Shown here piece after piece: positions 14,201 through 23,363 of a stretch of 64,000 nt of DNA. The notes under the pieces were generated by a model. It was not told the origin of the DNA. It worked only from the letters and a program-made list of their open reading frames with translations, and searched no databases. Position 1 is the stretch's first letter; each line of letters starts with the position of its first letter. The stretch spans positions 932,001 to 996,000 of the forward strand of contig CP140194.1 of NCBI GenBank assembly GCA_037349495.1, in the 5' to 3' direction. Position numbers and translations under genes: made by a program. This stretch comes from Lotmaria passim (taxonomy: Eukaryota > Euglenozoa > Kinetoplastea > Trypanosomatida > Trypanosomatidae).

Positions 14201-16889
14201 AAGCCTCGCGTGTGGCCACCGCGAACATCGTCGCGGTTGTCTCGACTGCCGGTGGCGTCGTCCACCCGAGGTCGCTGAAGCCGTCTTCCACTGGAGAGTT
14301 ACAGCCGACAATCAGCCTCGTGCTCGACATGCTGTGAAAAGGAGAAACGCCATGTGCGACACCGTGCGCATTGTGAGTTGGCGCGGCCGCCGGGCAGCGA
14401 CGTGCATCCGATGGCAGGCGGTTCGAAGATGCACAATAGACTTGGAGGCGTTGCGCAGGCGCAGCGGAGGCGGCGATGGAGCACGAAGGCGGCACACTCG
14501 CGGTCGATGTTGTAGCTCTGTGCAACTTCACATCTCCCGAGAAGGAGGAGGAGGCGGTAGACCGAGGGCTGGCGTTCAACAAATGAACGAGGCGGTTTTC
14601 GTTGTCGTCGCCGTCGTCCTCCGCGCGCGCCGGGCTTCTCGTCGGCTCGCGAGCCCACAGCCGAGATGCGTTGAATCGCACCGCATCAAAATCGCTGCGG
14701 TCCTGCAACTCGTGAGTCGTCACATCGCCTCTTGTGGTTCTCAATGACTCAGCCTTGATGGAAGGGCACGTCGGGCTTGACTCATACTCTATAAAGTTGT
14801 CGCAGTCTTGCGCCCAAGTCGTCGGGTTGTTGGTGAGGTTTCGCCACGACGCGCGCCGTTTTGTTCTTCTCGCTTCGGATGCTGCAACGCGGGGGATTAG
14901 CGGTGCGTGAGGGCTGCAAGAATTGTCGCTCTCGCAGCAACTGCTGCTGCTTTGGTTGGAGTTCACGTGCGACATGGGGGCAGAGCTCTGGCGGTCCAAA
15001 GACCTTCCCAGGACGGGGCTGAGATTGCAGCTGTTTCCTTGCAACACTCGTGTGGCGCGCATGGCAGAGCGGCTGCGGTCCATCGAGCAGTGCAGACTCT
15101 CGCAGCTGCCAAATGGTGCATGCTGACGACTATTCGTCGCACCCGCCGCGTTAGCTTGTGTGTCGTCGTTGATAGCCGTGTTGTAGCCAAGGGCGTCGTG
15201 CGCAGTTCTTCCTTCCGCCATCTCTCGTGCTGCTGCTGCTGCTGCTGCGGTAGTCGCGTTTGCTGTGGCAGCGATAATCGCAGTTTCTCGCTCGCTACGA
15301 AGCTCTTCCACCTTGCGGTGTGCCGCGCGCTGCAGCGCTAACGCACGTGCCAACTGTATCTTTTCCTTGCAGACAAGCGCGTGCTTATAGAGAGAGCGGT
15401 ACTTCGCAGCTTCGCGGATGCATGCCATGCGCGGCACTGCCGTGCACGTGACGTAGACGGCTGTGTGGAAGCAAAAGCACTCCACTCCAGCCCACCACAC
15501 ACCAACGGCCAGCACCACCTTCCATCGCATGTCCGCCGAGGCGGTGGTGGCCGTCGCGGGCAGCAGTCCCCAAAGAATGAAAAGACGTCTGCGGTGCTGG
15601 TCGAGGGGGGTCTCGGCGGTGTATGTCTCCAGCGACTCGCGGATCCACGCCAGCCGGAGGCAGGCCTGCAACGTCCACAAAAGCAGCAGGAAAATGAGGT
15701 ACAGTAGCCAACACCGGCGACGCCACGACAGCACGCAGCGTGGGTAGCTGAGCACCATCAGCAGGGCCAGCAGCACGTACAGGCACCCGAAGGCGGTTCC
15801 CTGGCCGACGCCGCCGATAAAGACCCAAAGCAGCGAAAACGGTGCAAAAGTGAAGCCGTTGACGAGCCACGCGCCCACCGTGCACGCAAACTGCTCGAGA
15901 TGGCAGCCGGCGAGAGGGAGAGCAGAGCGGCGGCAGCGCAACAGGGCGGCGCACAAGGCGTGCCCAATGCTAAGGGAGCCCAAAACAGCGAAGGTGACCA
16001 CTGTGAAAAAAAAGTCTGCCTGGCGAACGCCGTGCCGCTCAACTTGGATCCCTGCGAAGAGGCTGAGGAGCGTTCGCTGAGGTGTACGGTAGGTCCAAGG
16101 CGGTGCAGCGCAGTCCGTTGCCCCACTCCCCCGCGACGAGCACCGCGAAATTACTAGCCAGAGAATGACGGATGCGCAGACGGAGAACAGTGACACCACA
16201 GCTGTGGCCCACACCCAACCACCATGGGGAGCCGACGGCGGCAGGGCAGACGACACTGACTCTTTGAGGTGCCCGAGAGAAGAGTCGTCAGTAGAGCCAT
16301 CCATACCCGCTGTTGTCACTCGAGCTGCACGCGGCGCGGTGCTGCTGCTTTCCACCAAAGCGTAAGAGCGGCAACCACTTCCGCGTTCCCCGACACCCAT
16401 GGCCGTTGGTACAACCACGATCTCTTCCTCTGCCTCACAAGCTAGGGAGTAGTGAGGCGGCGTGCACGATAACTTGTCTGCACGAGCTGTGCCATGGTGA
16501 AGGCCAACCGCCATAGCGCAGTCGGAACGGTGGCCTCGCTCGCGCTGCACAGCGTTGTGGTGACGACACACCACTGCTGCGTTCGACGCAGTGATCGTCA
16601 ACTCCTTTGCTCCACGATGGTCTTCGACAGATGTGAAGGACGGCTCTCTGCTGCCCCAGCCACCACGTTGCTCAGGAGCGTCTGTTTCAGTGCGAGGTGC
16701 TTCCTCGTATGAAGGAGGCTGCACAACTAGCCCCGGTTGCTCCTGCATCGCGGGAAAGGAAAGTGTGCCCAAGAAGGCAACCAAAAGGGCCAGTGCCATT
16801 ACGTGCTGCTCCAGCACCACAAGAAGGAATAGAAAGTGAAGTACCACGAAAAGGTACACATGGCTGACAATATTGCAGTAAGCAGCCAT
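11274..16889 (-). CDS. PIEZO: Piezo-family mechanosensitive cation channel
   Basis: 1871 residues from the ATG at 16889. The first 50 residues are hydrophobic; many transmembrane segments follow, broken by a long Ser/Ala-rich cytoplasmic stretch (about 500-900). The family signature PF-x2-E-x6-W is exact: P1401, F1402, E1405 and W1412 in PFLLELRVLLDW. The conserved anchor text WMLLEDIHHNVYRRY follows, then a membrane helix (LAAILLVLFFPLFWYS, outer helix), an extracellular cap region of about 300 residues, and the inner pore helix with YTSFVLVMSTYIRNFF (from about 1763). A C-terminal domain with LLFLELLDLLRSPERL matches the end of animal Piezos. Piezos are trimeric stretch-gated cation channels of the plasma membrane. 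At 1871 residues it is shorter than the roughly 2500-2800 of vertebrate forms, so it has fewer blade repeats. The longer frame to 17234 begins with GTG inside splice-signal sequence and is rejected. Confidence 0.93.
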   Translation of the reverse strand: MAAYCNIVSHVYLFVVLHFLFLLVVLEQHVMALALLVAFLGTLSFPAMQEQPGLVVQPPSYEEAPRTETDAPEQRGGWGSREPSFTSVEDHRGAKELTITASNAAVVCRHHNAVQRERGHRSDCAMAVGLHHGTARADKLSCTPPHYSLACEAEEEIVVVPTAMGVGERGSGCRSYALVESSSTAPRAARVTTAGMDGSTDDSSLGHLKESVSSALPPSAPHGGWVWATAVVSLFSVCASVILWLVISRCSSRGSGATDCAAPPWTYRTPQRTLLSLFAGIQVERHGVRQADFFFTVVTFAVLGSLSIGHALCAALLRCRRSALPLAGCHLEQFACTVGAWLVNGFTFAPFSLLWVFIGGVGQGTAFGCLYVLLALLMVLSYPRCVLSWRRRCWLLYLIFLLLLWTLQACLRLAWIRESLETYTAETPLDQHRRRLFILWGLLPATATTASADMRWKVVLAVGVWWAGVECFCFHTAVYVTCTAVPRMACIREAAKYRSLYKHALVCKEKIQLARALALQRAAHRKVEELRSERETAIIAATANATTAAAAAAAREMAEGRTAHDALGYNTAINDDTQANAAGATNSRQHAPFGSCESLHCSMDRSRSAMRATRVLQGNSCNLSPVLGRSLDRQSSAPMSHVNSNQSSSSCCESDNSCSPHAPLIPRVAASEARRTKRRASWRNLTNNPTTWAQDCDNFIEYESSPTCPSIKAESLRTTRGDVTTHELQDRSDFDAVRFNASRLWAREPTRSPARAEDDGDDNENRLVHLLNASPRSTASSSFSGDVKLHRATTSTASVPPSCSIAASAAPAQRLQVYCASSNRLPSDARRCPAAAPTHNAHGVAHGVSPFHSMSSTRLIVGCNSPVEDGFSDLGWTTPPAVETTATMFAVATREASTRAAQPCKADRDDDKAAASASTSLVRGAEKDEENPSTGITHARGFMYRAFRYIQKELRAYLTAHTLPVEEVNRTRRKEVNADVAIQNESGPVCRKDGNVTGVVETSQTPASVNSSALPFEGHQASLSITRLLVCYVLQHWVWVCALLSLLHFTVASTAINLAPSLASLVYALLLRPWPPRWHARAGAVYAAGSVLGKCLLRALIISGVVSDVSSMAARSVDALLLCVRLQSSSSPSSVTLSVSSWVSWFDLVMGVAALCAAMLQWTLVYADECALGGGRVDADHNLNEQQQPSPPAPLAAGCSPQASMAETAAAANNPQHIGRLSRWNRHRRGAGADYYTIQLSFDVVSLMLFCWAYYAIAPGDTALSQDNLLYAVQHNRLPGIFVATALGLVVLLIVERILYVLHALLAKYVLHFCLALVYHALYLAWRVVRHADNANSHGGGGTTRASAMPVALLMAAKLASLWCGTLQLRHGYPLHRTHDPFTIKTDVFHWFGHMAFRAVPFLLELRVLLDWSFSATTLKVQHWMLLEDIHHNVYRRYVDMHDLHWTSRHQGRRFPYYVRLYQGMLSLAAILLVLFFPLFWYSTFGPQVHASAVTAWTSEVAFRSFSVLPFFTADASLTQTAFHTAATTPVGDTTPSPADLLRFASAKDTWQFVQPSQCSSQVWAYTPAAMTQLITELRLHNLRRQPSQRAQLVVRSLVTRSRATETSYTTCSIEESYTLTPSAATTLVRVLEAWQAADRTNCSRGSSAALTPTAVPLPSFYTPYVVSSGSSVVPMAGSGVAKVDCTLTLHRMGPYRGFTCLECAPSMISSAALLSSSFSAASSTEDSLRRERSLVYVVASTDVTTMENTLSLIPNVGVVALYTSFVLVMSTYIRNFFAGDAHRVVLLQLANPEPVAELLRYLYLTRSSACNGEAGDLFLEQLLFLELLDLLRSPERLLALGGRRVDDYARREYRADLYAVTKRPFDLRRR

Positions 16890-17504
16890 GACTGTGCAGG
16901 AGGAGGAGGAAAAAAAAAAAGCGCTCTTTGGGGAAAACAGAGTTGCGGTTGAAGTGGGAAACCGACGGCAACAGCAGCGGGAACAGACAGGAGACCAGAC
17001 TTGCAAGATGGCTGGAAAGCAGAGCCTATAGCATTTTTTTTTTTTTAACGGAGAGGAGAGAAGAGGAGGGAAAGAGGAGGAATAAACAGAGAGAAGAATG
17101 AGCGGGAAGGATGAGAAATAGAAAAGAACGTAAACAACGAAAGAGGGGAAAAAAAGCAAACAAACCATCGAAAATAAGCCACCCTTATGCGCAGATAAAT
17201 CAATGCACATCAAAGGCTGATAAGAAAGGCCCACCTTCCTCGTCCGTCACGCTGCTGTTCGACGGGCTAATGATAAGCAGGCTTGCGGCTGAAACAGGCT
17301 CTTGCGTTTTTTTTTCCCTGCTGATTTTTCCTTTTCTTTTCTTTTATGCGCGCACGAGTTAGAACTTGAAAGAAACTCGATGCAGTAGGCAAAGAGGAAG
17401 CTCATGAAAAAAAAAAAAAAAGAAGAGAAGCTTCAAAAACAGAGACGTAGGCAAAGGATCGAGTTCATGTAAAAAAGCTCCCACTACGTCACCTTTCCGT
17501 CGCA
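16890..17504. other. intergenic spacer
   Basis: 3' UTR of the gene at 17505-18488 and leader of the Piezo gene. It holds a long GA-rich block (about 17048-17160, pyrimidine in the transcript), T13 at 17034-17046 and A14 near 17406. A second possible acceptor lies near 17029, downstream of the GA block in transcript order. Confidence 0.6.
16892..16920 (-). promoter_or_regulatory. spliced-leader acceptor, Piezo gene
   Basis: T10, then CCTCCTCCTCCTGCACAG, with AG at 16893-16892, two bases before the ATG. A textbook tract, but the AG near 17029 after a longer pyrimidine block could also be used. Confidence 0.5.
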
Positions 17505-18488
17505 TCATATAATTGCGACTGAGTCGCCGCTTTCCAGCAGCGTCACATGCGGCCGAAAGGCGGCTTTGCGCGCAAGGGCGTCCATCGGCAGGGGAACGTC
17601 CACCACGTGCTGCCACTGCACCTCCTCCGCTCCCTTCGTTGTCGAGGCGGCGAGGCTGACCTGAGAGGCAGGTGTTTGAATGTCCACGGCCACCACAGCG
17701 GGATGCGAATCGGCCCCCTCCTCGGCACCGCGCTCCACATCGGCTGCGTTAAAACGTAGACGCACGGCCCCACTGTAGGACCGCAATGGCTGATTTACAC
17801 TGAAGTCCACCACCGCATCGCCGGCCGGGCGCGGCGCTCCCTTTTGCACCTCCAAGCACCTGTCTAGTATTTTCTTACCGTAGAGCTCCCAATGGTCACT
17901 CCAGAGGAAGAGGCCGCGCGGCGTGCACTCCACCGACAGCGCGTACGCCTCTTCCCAGATGAGCGGCGTGTCCAAGAGACGGTTGTTGTAGTGCTTCTGC
18001 TCCTGCGCGGATGGCGCGGCTGGCAGGCTCGCCAGCGTCTTCGCGTCCGGCGTGAGCGTTTCCCCGGTTGGCGAGCTCAGCAAGGGGAAGTAGGCTGGCG
18101 CGACACTCAGCAAGATGTGCGGCTCGTCCGCGGTGGCAGAGTGGAGAGAGAAGGTGACGCTCCAGCTTTGGTATGCCGCCCACGCCTGCTCAGCCCAGCT
18201 GGGACCACTGGGGTAGGGCGGACACGTCGGCGCTGCGCCGTTTGCTTCGCCGCTCCATCCGTCGTACGCTGCTGGCTTCACCAGCGCGCATCGACCACTG
18301 AAGGAGTGGTGGGTGCGCCATGTGGTGGCCTCGTGCCTCTTACTGGCCGCCAGCGGCTTGCCATCGACGTCGAAGATGTCGTTGTTGCGGCTCGTCTTGT
18401 GCAGCTGCCTCGGCGGCTTCTCTGCGGCTTCTGGCTCCACAGCTGCCGCGGTGACCAGCCCTTCCGCATACGCTTCAAAAGCCCACAT
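17505..18488 (-). CDS. conserved-looking protein of unknown function
   Basis: 327 residues, ATG at 18488. The sequence is soluble, without membrane segments or a signal peptide. The N-terminal 60 residues are polar (KPPRQLHKTSRNNDIFDVDG). The middle holds Trp/Tyr-rich text (SWAEQAWAAYQSWSVTFSLHS) and then alternating hydrophobic stretches such as PHILLSVAPAYFPLL and YSGAVRLRFNAADVE, which suggest mainly beta structure. The C-terminal end (VDVPLPMDALARKAAFRPHV) is compact and ends in SVAII. I do not recognise the family; a beta-sandwich or co-chaperone-like fold would fit the pattern but is only a guess. Acceptor AG at 18592-18591 gives a 102-base leader without upstream ATG. Confidence 0.75.
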   Translation of the reverse strand: MWAFEAYAEGLVTAAAVEPEAAEKPPRQLHKTSRNNDIFDVDGKPLAASKRHEATTWRTHHSFSGRCALVKPAAYDGWSGEANGAAPTCPPYPSGPSWAEQAWAAYQSWSVTFSLHSATADEPHILLSVAPAYFPLLSSPTGETLTPDAKTLASLPAAPSAQEQKHYNNRLLDTPLIWEEAYALSVECTPRGLFLWSDHWELYGKKILDRCLEVQKGAPRPAGDAVVDFSVNQPLRSYSGAVRLRFNAADVERGAEEGADSHPAVVAVDIQTPASQVSLAASTTKGAEEVQWQHVVDVPLPMDALARKAAFRPHVTLLESGDSVAII

Positions 18489-18590
18489 CTTCTTTTTTCA
18501 CAAACAGGAAGGGCAGAGAGCTACTGCGGGATCCTTGAAGAGCAACGATAGCAAATGAAAGGAATGTGCAGAGATGCAAAACGGCTTCGG

Positions 18591-18614
18591 CTGAAAAGGG
18601 AAGAAGGGATCAAG
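18591..18614 (-). promoter_or_regulatory. spliced-leader acceptor, gene at 17505-18488
   Basis: Tract CCCTTCTTCCCTTTTCAG on the minus strand with AG at 18592-18591; 102-base leader. Confidence 0.6.
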
Positions 18615-18811
18615 CGGCAACTGCTGTGAAATGAACTCCTTTTTTTTTCTCTCTTACGCTGACTGCCTTCAAAGAGGTGATTAGTGCATATAGTTGATCT
18701 GCTGCGATGAGAAAAAAAGGAAAAAAAAAAAGAAGAGATTTGCAGCTGTATACAGCCCTTTTCTGTAACCAAGAACCAGAAGCCATCACGTTAAGGGTGA
18801 AGTACACACAC

Positions 18812-18825
18812 ATATATATATATAT
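18812..18825. repeat. short (TA)n repeat
   Basis: An alternating AT/TA stretch of 14 bases in a spacer. Confidence 0.85.
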
Positions 18826-19922
18826 GTAAAGATGTAAAGAAAATAACAATAATAAGAACAACGACAAAAAAAGAAGAGACAAAAGAGCAGGCTAATGGCA
18901 TGCTGAGATGCGTTGTAAAACCAGAAGACTGATGCCGAGAAAGCTCTTCTAGTACTCTGTCACCATCGTGAAAAAAGGAGCACGCCGTGCACCGAAGGAG
19001 CAATTTACAGTATTCACAATCTGAGCAAAGAATGTAGTCATCGTAATACGGCCTTTTTATTCAACAATAAAAAAACAACATCAGACTTTTTTTCTTGGTT
19101 TCTACGTATGGCAAAGATGTAGAAAAGCTGGTGCAAAAACAAAATGGAAAATTAGAGTTAAAAAAAAAAAAAACACATACGCGCGAAATCACCAAACAAG
19201 CAAACAAACAAGCAAGAGGCGTTAAGGCTACAGGACCCAACCAGAAACAGAAACGGAGGAAAAAAGGCTAAAAACAGGCCTCAAAAAAGGAAAGCAGAGA
19301 ACAACAACAGTAAAAGAGCAACGAAAAAAAAAAAAAAACAGTAAGGCTCTGCGCTCAAAGGCAGGTTTTATTACGCTCTTTTTTTTCCCCTTTTGCTCTC
19401 AAAGGAAAACAAAAGTGGAAAAAACACGTAAAAAGGATACCTAAGGAGAAGAAAACCCTCGCTGCGGTTTTAAGGCCCAGTAAGTCATCCGTGGTGCGTC
19501 TTGAGCGCACAGGTTCACGTTTTTTTTTTTTGGTGACTCACCGCCAACAGAGCTAAAGATGGTTCTTACCTTTCTTCTCTCTTTCTTTTTCGTAAAAAAG
19601 GTGACACGAGATTCCAGTGACTACCATCCGCCTTCTGTAGGAAAATGAAGGAAAAGAAAAAGCAAAGACGCTGCACAAAGGCTTGCACAGGGAACAGTAC
19701 GAATGCAAGGGAAACAAAAGTGAGGACTCACATTTTCAAAATCAAACTAAAAGAAAAAAAAAAAAAAGAGGCGCGAAGAGGTTTACAAGATTAAGAGCGA
19801 AACACGTGATAGGAAAAAAAGATCGATGACGAGCGATTCTCGTCGTCGGCACAACTATTCGTATTTTCTCACGTGCACTTCCTTTCCAACTTTTTTCACG
19901 CTATTGTATTCAAGGGAAAATG

Positions 19923-22226
19923 CTAGGTTTGCCGTGCCTTGCGCGCAGAGGGCAACTGAGAGGTGTACGGCACCGTCCGCGTGTCAGCGGTCCCGTCCGC
20001 GGATGGCGGTGCTACAGAACTCTCGTTGGAGTCGGCAAAACGGAGCGTCCGGCTGCGCGGTGAGGCGGTGCTCTTGCCAACGTTACCCTCCAGGGAGACA
20101 GTCACCTGCGACGGCGACGCATTGCTCATGACACTGCGCGAGTCGCCGTTCGCTGCCGGCTTCGCCGCACCAGCTTTTAAATTCAGCGTTGTGCTGCTCA
20201 ACGACAACGAAGAGTGCCTTTCTGCGCTGGTGTTCTCCGCGGCGTTGCCATTGACCGGCGCGTTGCCGCCAGGACGTGGCGGGTGGTGCGGGAGCTGCAG
20301 CTGCACCGGAGACGGGCTGTACGGGATGTTGCCGTTTGTATTATGTGCCGTAGACATCCACTCCGTCGGCGTCCGCGGCGGCGCCTCTGTGTGGTCAGAT
20401 TGCGAGGTGTTGTCGGGAAAGAGGTTCGCGCACGACCCGCTGACGCGCGTGGTGCTGCTGCGCATCACAGAGCTGCGCACGCTGGAGACGGCAGAGGGGC
20501 CAATGCCGCCCGCACCGTCGCCACCGTTGGCGGCACCGTATTCGCGATTCGCAGCCAAGAAGTCCTCCAGCTTCATCTTCAGCGCGTCGTTGCCGGAGGT
20601 TGTGTACCACACCTCCGTCAGTGTCTTGTTCCCGCTGCGCTCGATGCAAGCACACAGCTCCTCAATGTCCTCGATAGATACATTCACGCCGAGCATGACG
20701 AGCTGCACGAGTGTGCGGTTCTGGTGCAGGCTGCGGATAATGGGCAGCAGGGGGTGCTGCCGCTCCTCCCGTGACGGCGCCTCGGAGCCGCCGCCGCTGC
20801 TCAGCTCCTGCCGCGCAATCTCCGCCGCCGTGAGGGCCGCGCCGCCGTTTCCCGTGTACGAGAACCGCCGCCTTGAGGAGCTGCGCATCTCCGCGAGATA
20901 AGCTGGGTGGGCAACCGAGTTGGATTGATAGGAGACGTCGAGCATGTGCAGCGCGCGATTCGTGGCCAGGGCGTCGCCGATGTAACTGAGCGCTTTGCCG
21001 GACATGTCGCAGCCGCGCAGACTCAAGTTCTCCAGGTGGGGTGCCTGTGCCAGACCTTTAGCGAGCATCTGCACGGCGTCGTCGCTGAGGGGGAAGCGGA
21101 GTACTAAGGTACACAGCTGCGTGGATGGCACACACAGCGAGCTTTGGAGTGTCTGAATGGGCTTCAGGATCTGCTCCGCCGACCACGATTCATCCTGCTC
21201 GTCGGTGGTTGCCGATGAGGCTGCTGCTGCGGCCTTGCCATGCGGGGCTTGCACCGTCACGGGCCCAACCATTGCCGGCCTCGTGGTAAAGCAGTCCTGC
21301 AGATACAGCTCCTGCAACCCACTGTGGCCGACCACGGTGTCAACAAAGAGGGAGAAGCCGTCCGGCGAGAAGCCGCTGCGAGCGTAGTAGTTGCCAGTGC
21401 CTTGGTAGAGAAAGGTCACCAGCGTTGGGGTGTCCTGGATGTAGCTGGAGATGGCTTTCACGTCCGTCAGGCTCAACGTGTCGCGCACTTCGTCAACATC
21501 CTCGCCACCGCCGCTCAGCCCGCGGCCCACTTCGAGTTGCTCGAGCGTGCGGAAAACCGGCGCGATGGTTGCGAGAGTGGCGATGCCGCTCGAGGAGATG
21601 AGGTTGTCGGTCAGGCCGATGAACTTCAGCTGGCAAGGCAGGGACGCCTTCGCGGACGCATTTGCCGCGCTCCCCGTGCGCGCCTCAATGTGTTTTATCA
21701 GACGTTGCACACCATCGTCAGTGATTTCGTTGCCGGCAAAAATCACGTTCTCCACCAACGTGTCGTCTAGCAGCGCCAGCATCATCTCCACAAAACCATC
21801 GTCGCCAGCGCGCAGGGCGCGGAGGTCAAGGGTGCGGATGCTGTGCTTTGCGCGACCGGGCTTTGTCGCCGACGCGGTAGTCTCTGCTGCACCGGCCGTA
21901 GGTGGCCCGGTTTTTCTCTGCATGTAGTTGGCAATCGTCGAGATCACGGCGGGTCCGACGGCGTTCGTTTTCAAAAACTGCCCACGCCACTTGGAATTCG
22001 GGATGACAGACTCGCCGTGCTGCAGTGACTCGACGAGGGCCCGAAGGGCTCGTCGCCGTGCTCGCGCTTTCAAATCTTCGGCCGACGCCACCGCCGCTGT
22101 GGCTGCCGCGGCAGCTCGGCTCCCCACGCTGGTGTCCGCCGCTCCCACCTTGTCCTGCGTCTTTGGAGCAATAGAGGCTCCGATTGTGTTGGTGGAGTGT
22201 CGCCTACTTGAAAAACAGCCGCCCAT
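19923..22226 (-). CDS. leucine-rich-repeat protein with N-terminal dual-acylation motif
   Basis: 767 residues, ATG at 22226. It opens MGGCFSSRRH: Gly2 with Ser6 fits the N-myristoylation pattern, and Cys4 is a likely palmitoylation site, the arrangement used by trypanosomatid flagellar and plasma-membrane proteins. Residues about 130-560 hold ribonuclease-inhibitor-type leucine-rich repeats, for example IRTLDLRALRAGDDGFVEMM, VENVIFAGNEITDDGVQRL, LKFIGLTDNLISSSGIATL and LENLSLRGCDMSGKALSYI. The last 200 residues are Ser/Pro/Asn-rich and probably disordered. LRRs of this type bind protein partners, and no catalytic domain is seen. The expected location is the inner face of a membrane, but partner and role are unknown. 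Acceptor AG at 22277-22276 gives a 49-base leader, so the acylated start is well supported. Confidence 0.85.
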   Translation of the reverse strand: MGGCFSSRRHSTNTIGASIAPKTQDKVGAADTSVGSRAAAAATAAVASAEDLKARARRRALRALVESLQHGESVIPNSKWRGQFLKTNAVGPAVISTIANYMQRKTGPPTAGAAETTASATKPGRAKHSIRTLDLRALRAGDDGFVEMMLALLDDTLVENVIFAGNEITDDGVQRLIKHIEARTGSAANASAKASLPCQLKFIGLTDNLISSSGIATLATIAPVFRTLEQLEVGRGLSGGGEDVDEVRDTLSLTDVKAISSYIQDTPTLVTFLYQGTGNYYARSGFSPDGFSLFVDTVVGHSGLQELYLQDCFTTRPAMVGPVTVQAPHGKAAAAASSATTDEQDESWSAEQILKPIQTLQSSLCVPSTQLCTLVLRFPLSDDAVQMLAKGLAQAPHLENLSLRGCDMSGKALSYIGDALATNRALHMLDVSYQSNSVAHPAYLAEMRSSSRRRFSYTGNGGAALTAAEIARQELSSGGGSEAPSREERQHPLLPIIRSLHQNRTLVQLVMLGVNVSIEDIEELCACIERSGNKTLTEVWYTTSGNDALKMKLEDFLAANREYGAANGGDGAGGIGPSAVSSVRSSVMRSSTTRVSGSCANLFPDNTSQSDHTEAPPRTPTEWMSTAHNTNGNIPYSPSPVQLQLPHHPPRPGGNAPVNGNAAENTSAERHSSLSLSSTTLNLKAGAAKPAANGDSRSVMSNASPSQVTVSLEGNVGKSTASPRSRTLRFADSNESSVAPPSADGTADTRTVPYTSQLPSARKARQT

Positions 22227-23363
22227 GATTACTCTAACGAAGTAGACGCTCTAATGTCTGATTACTTAATAAAAGCTCATAAAACGGATAGAGGGAAAGG
22301 GGAAAAAAAGAAAAGAAAAGAAAAGGAGGTCAAACCTGGTGACTTTGGTAGCACAGTGGAGTCTGACGAGTAGCGAGCATGCGTGCACATACACATACAC
22401 ACACGCACGGTACTACGACGATGGCAAACCGCAGGAAAGGGGGACACCCCTGAAGCAGCGGCTGAAGATGCGAAGGAAGAAAGGTCACTGCTTTGGGTAT
22501 CCGCTCACCATTTCAACGGAAAACAGTGCTAACACCTTGTCAAGCTGCAAAACAATAAGGGGGAAAAAAACGTAACAAAAAGAAGGCTGTAAAAGAGGTT
22601 CAAAATAGGGAGCAAAAGAAAACTGAAGCTCGTGTGTTTGTTAACATGCAGGAAGACGCCCTGCACTTATGCGCGCAAGGGTGTAGCAGCACACGTTTCT
22701 GTGACCTTAGCACGCGAATATCAGCTTTACGGAAGAGAAGTAAATTCCTATGTAGAGTGCTGCGTGAGCGAAGAGAAAAAAGCAACTCAGAAAAAAAAAA
22801 AAAGAGAGAGAAAAGAAACAAGAAGAGAGTGCAACGCGGGGAATAATTAAAAAAAAAAAAAACGGAGCAGTAGGTGCGTCTCTGGCATCTCGTTGAAGCT
22901 CGCAGTTGAAGAGCGCTCACACGATTCCACTGATTGCTGCCGCGGCAGCGAGAAGTACATCGAGCGGCTTATAAGTCCACGTAAACTGCTCCTTAAAAAA
23001 AAAAAACACCTTTTGCTTCTGTTTTTTTTTTTTTTTAATAAATGTAAGTTAAATGTGATGAAACAGCACATGGCAGAAGTCGCAATTAAAGCAAAAAAGA
23101 AAAGAAAAGGAAATTGAATAACAGCATCGAAGAGAGAATGACCAACGGAAGGTCAGGTGGAACAACAATAAACGCAGCAACTGTTAAGCGCATTATATAT
23201 AAAAAAAAAAAACATCCAAAAGTACAAAAAACCCCCTTTTTTTCCTCCACTTCTCAGTTTCTAAAACTGAGAACGCGCAACAACAACGAAAGAACACTCG
23301 CAGTGCGAGGGAACAAAGTCTTTTACAGCAGCAGTACGCGAGCAAGTAATGTGTGAATCCCAC
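22227..23363. other. intergenic spacer
   Basis: 3' UTR of the OsmC-like gene and leader of the LRR gene. It holds plus-strand A runs near 22790, 22850, 22995 and 23202, T15 near 23022, and CA-rich text near 22390. No gene is seen. Confidence 0.6.
22276..22330 (-). promoter_or_regulatory. spliced-leader acceptor, LRR gene
   Basis: A C/T tract of about 40 bases on the minus strand precedes AG at 22277-22276; 49-base leader. Confidence 0.6.

Larger units (their letters stand above)
18489..19922. other. long intergenic spacer
   Basis: 1.4 kb, mostly the 3' UTR of the LRR gene. It holds a short (TA)n array at 18812-18825, A13 near 19160, A15 near 19325, A14 near 19755, and T12 near 19520. I found no reading frame with coding character and no tRNA B-box. 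Confidence 0.6.

Noticed and set aside
13746-14747. 333-codon open frame on the plus strand
   Set aside because: Antisense to the Piezo gene; Arg/Cys-rich translation without motifs.
16890-17234. 115-codon N-terminal extension of the Piezo frame
   Set aside because: Begins with GTG, crosses the splice acceptor and translates pyrimidine tracts into Phe/Ser/Leu runs that mimic membrane helices.
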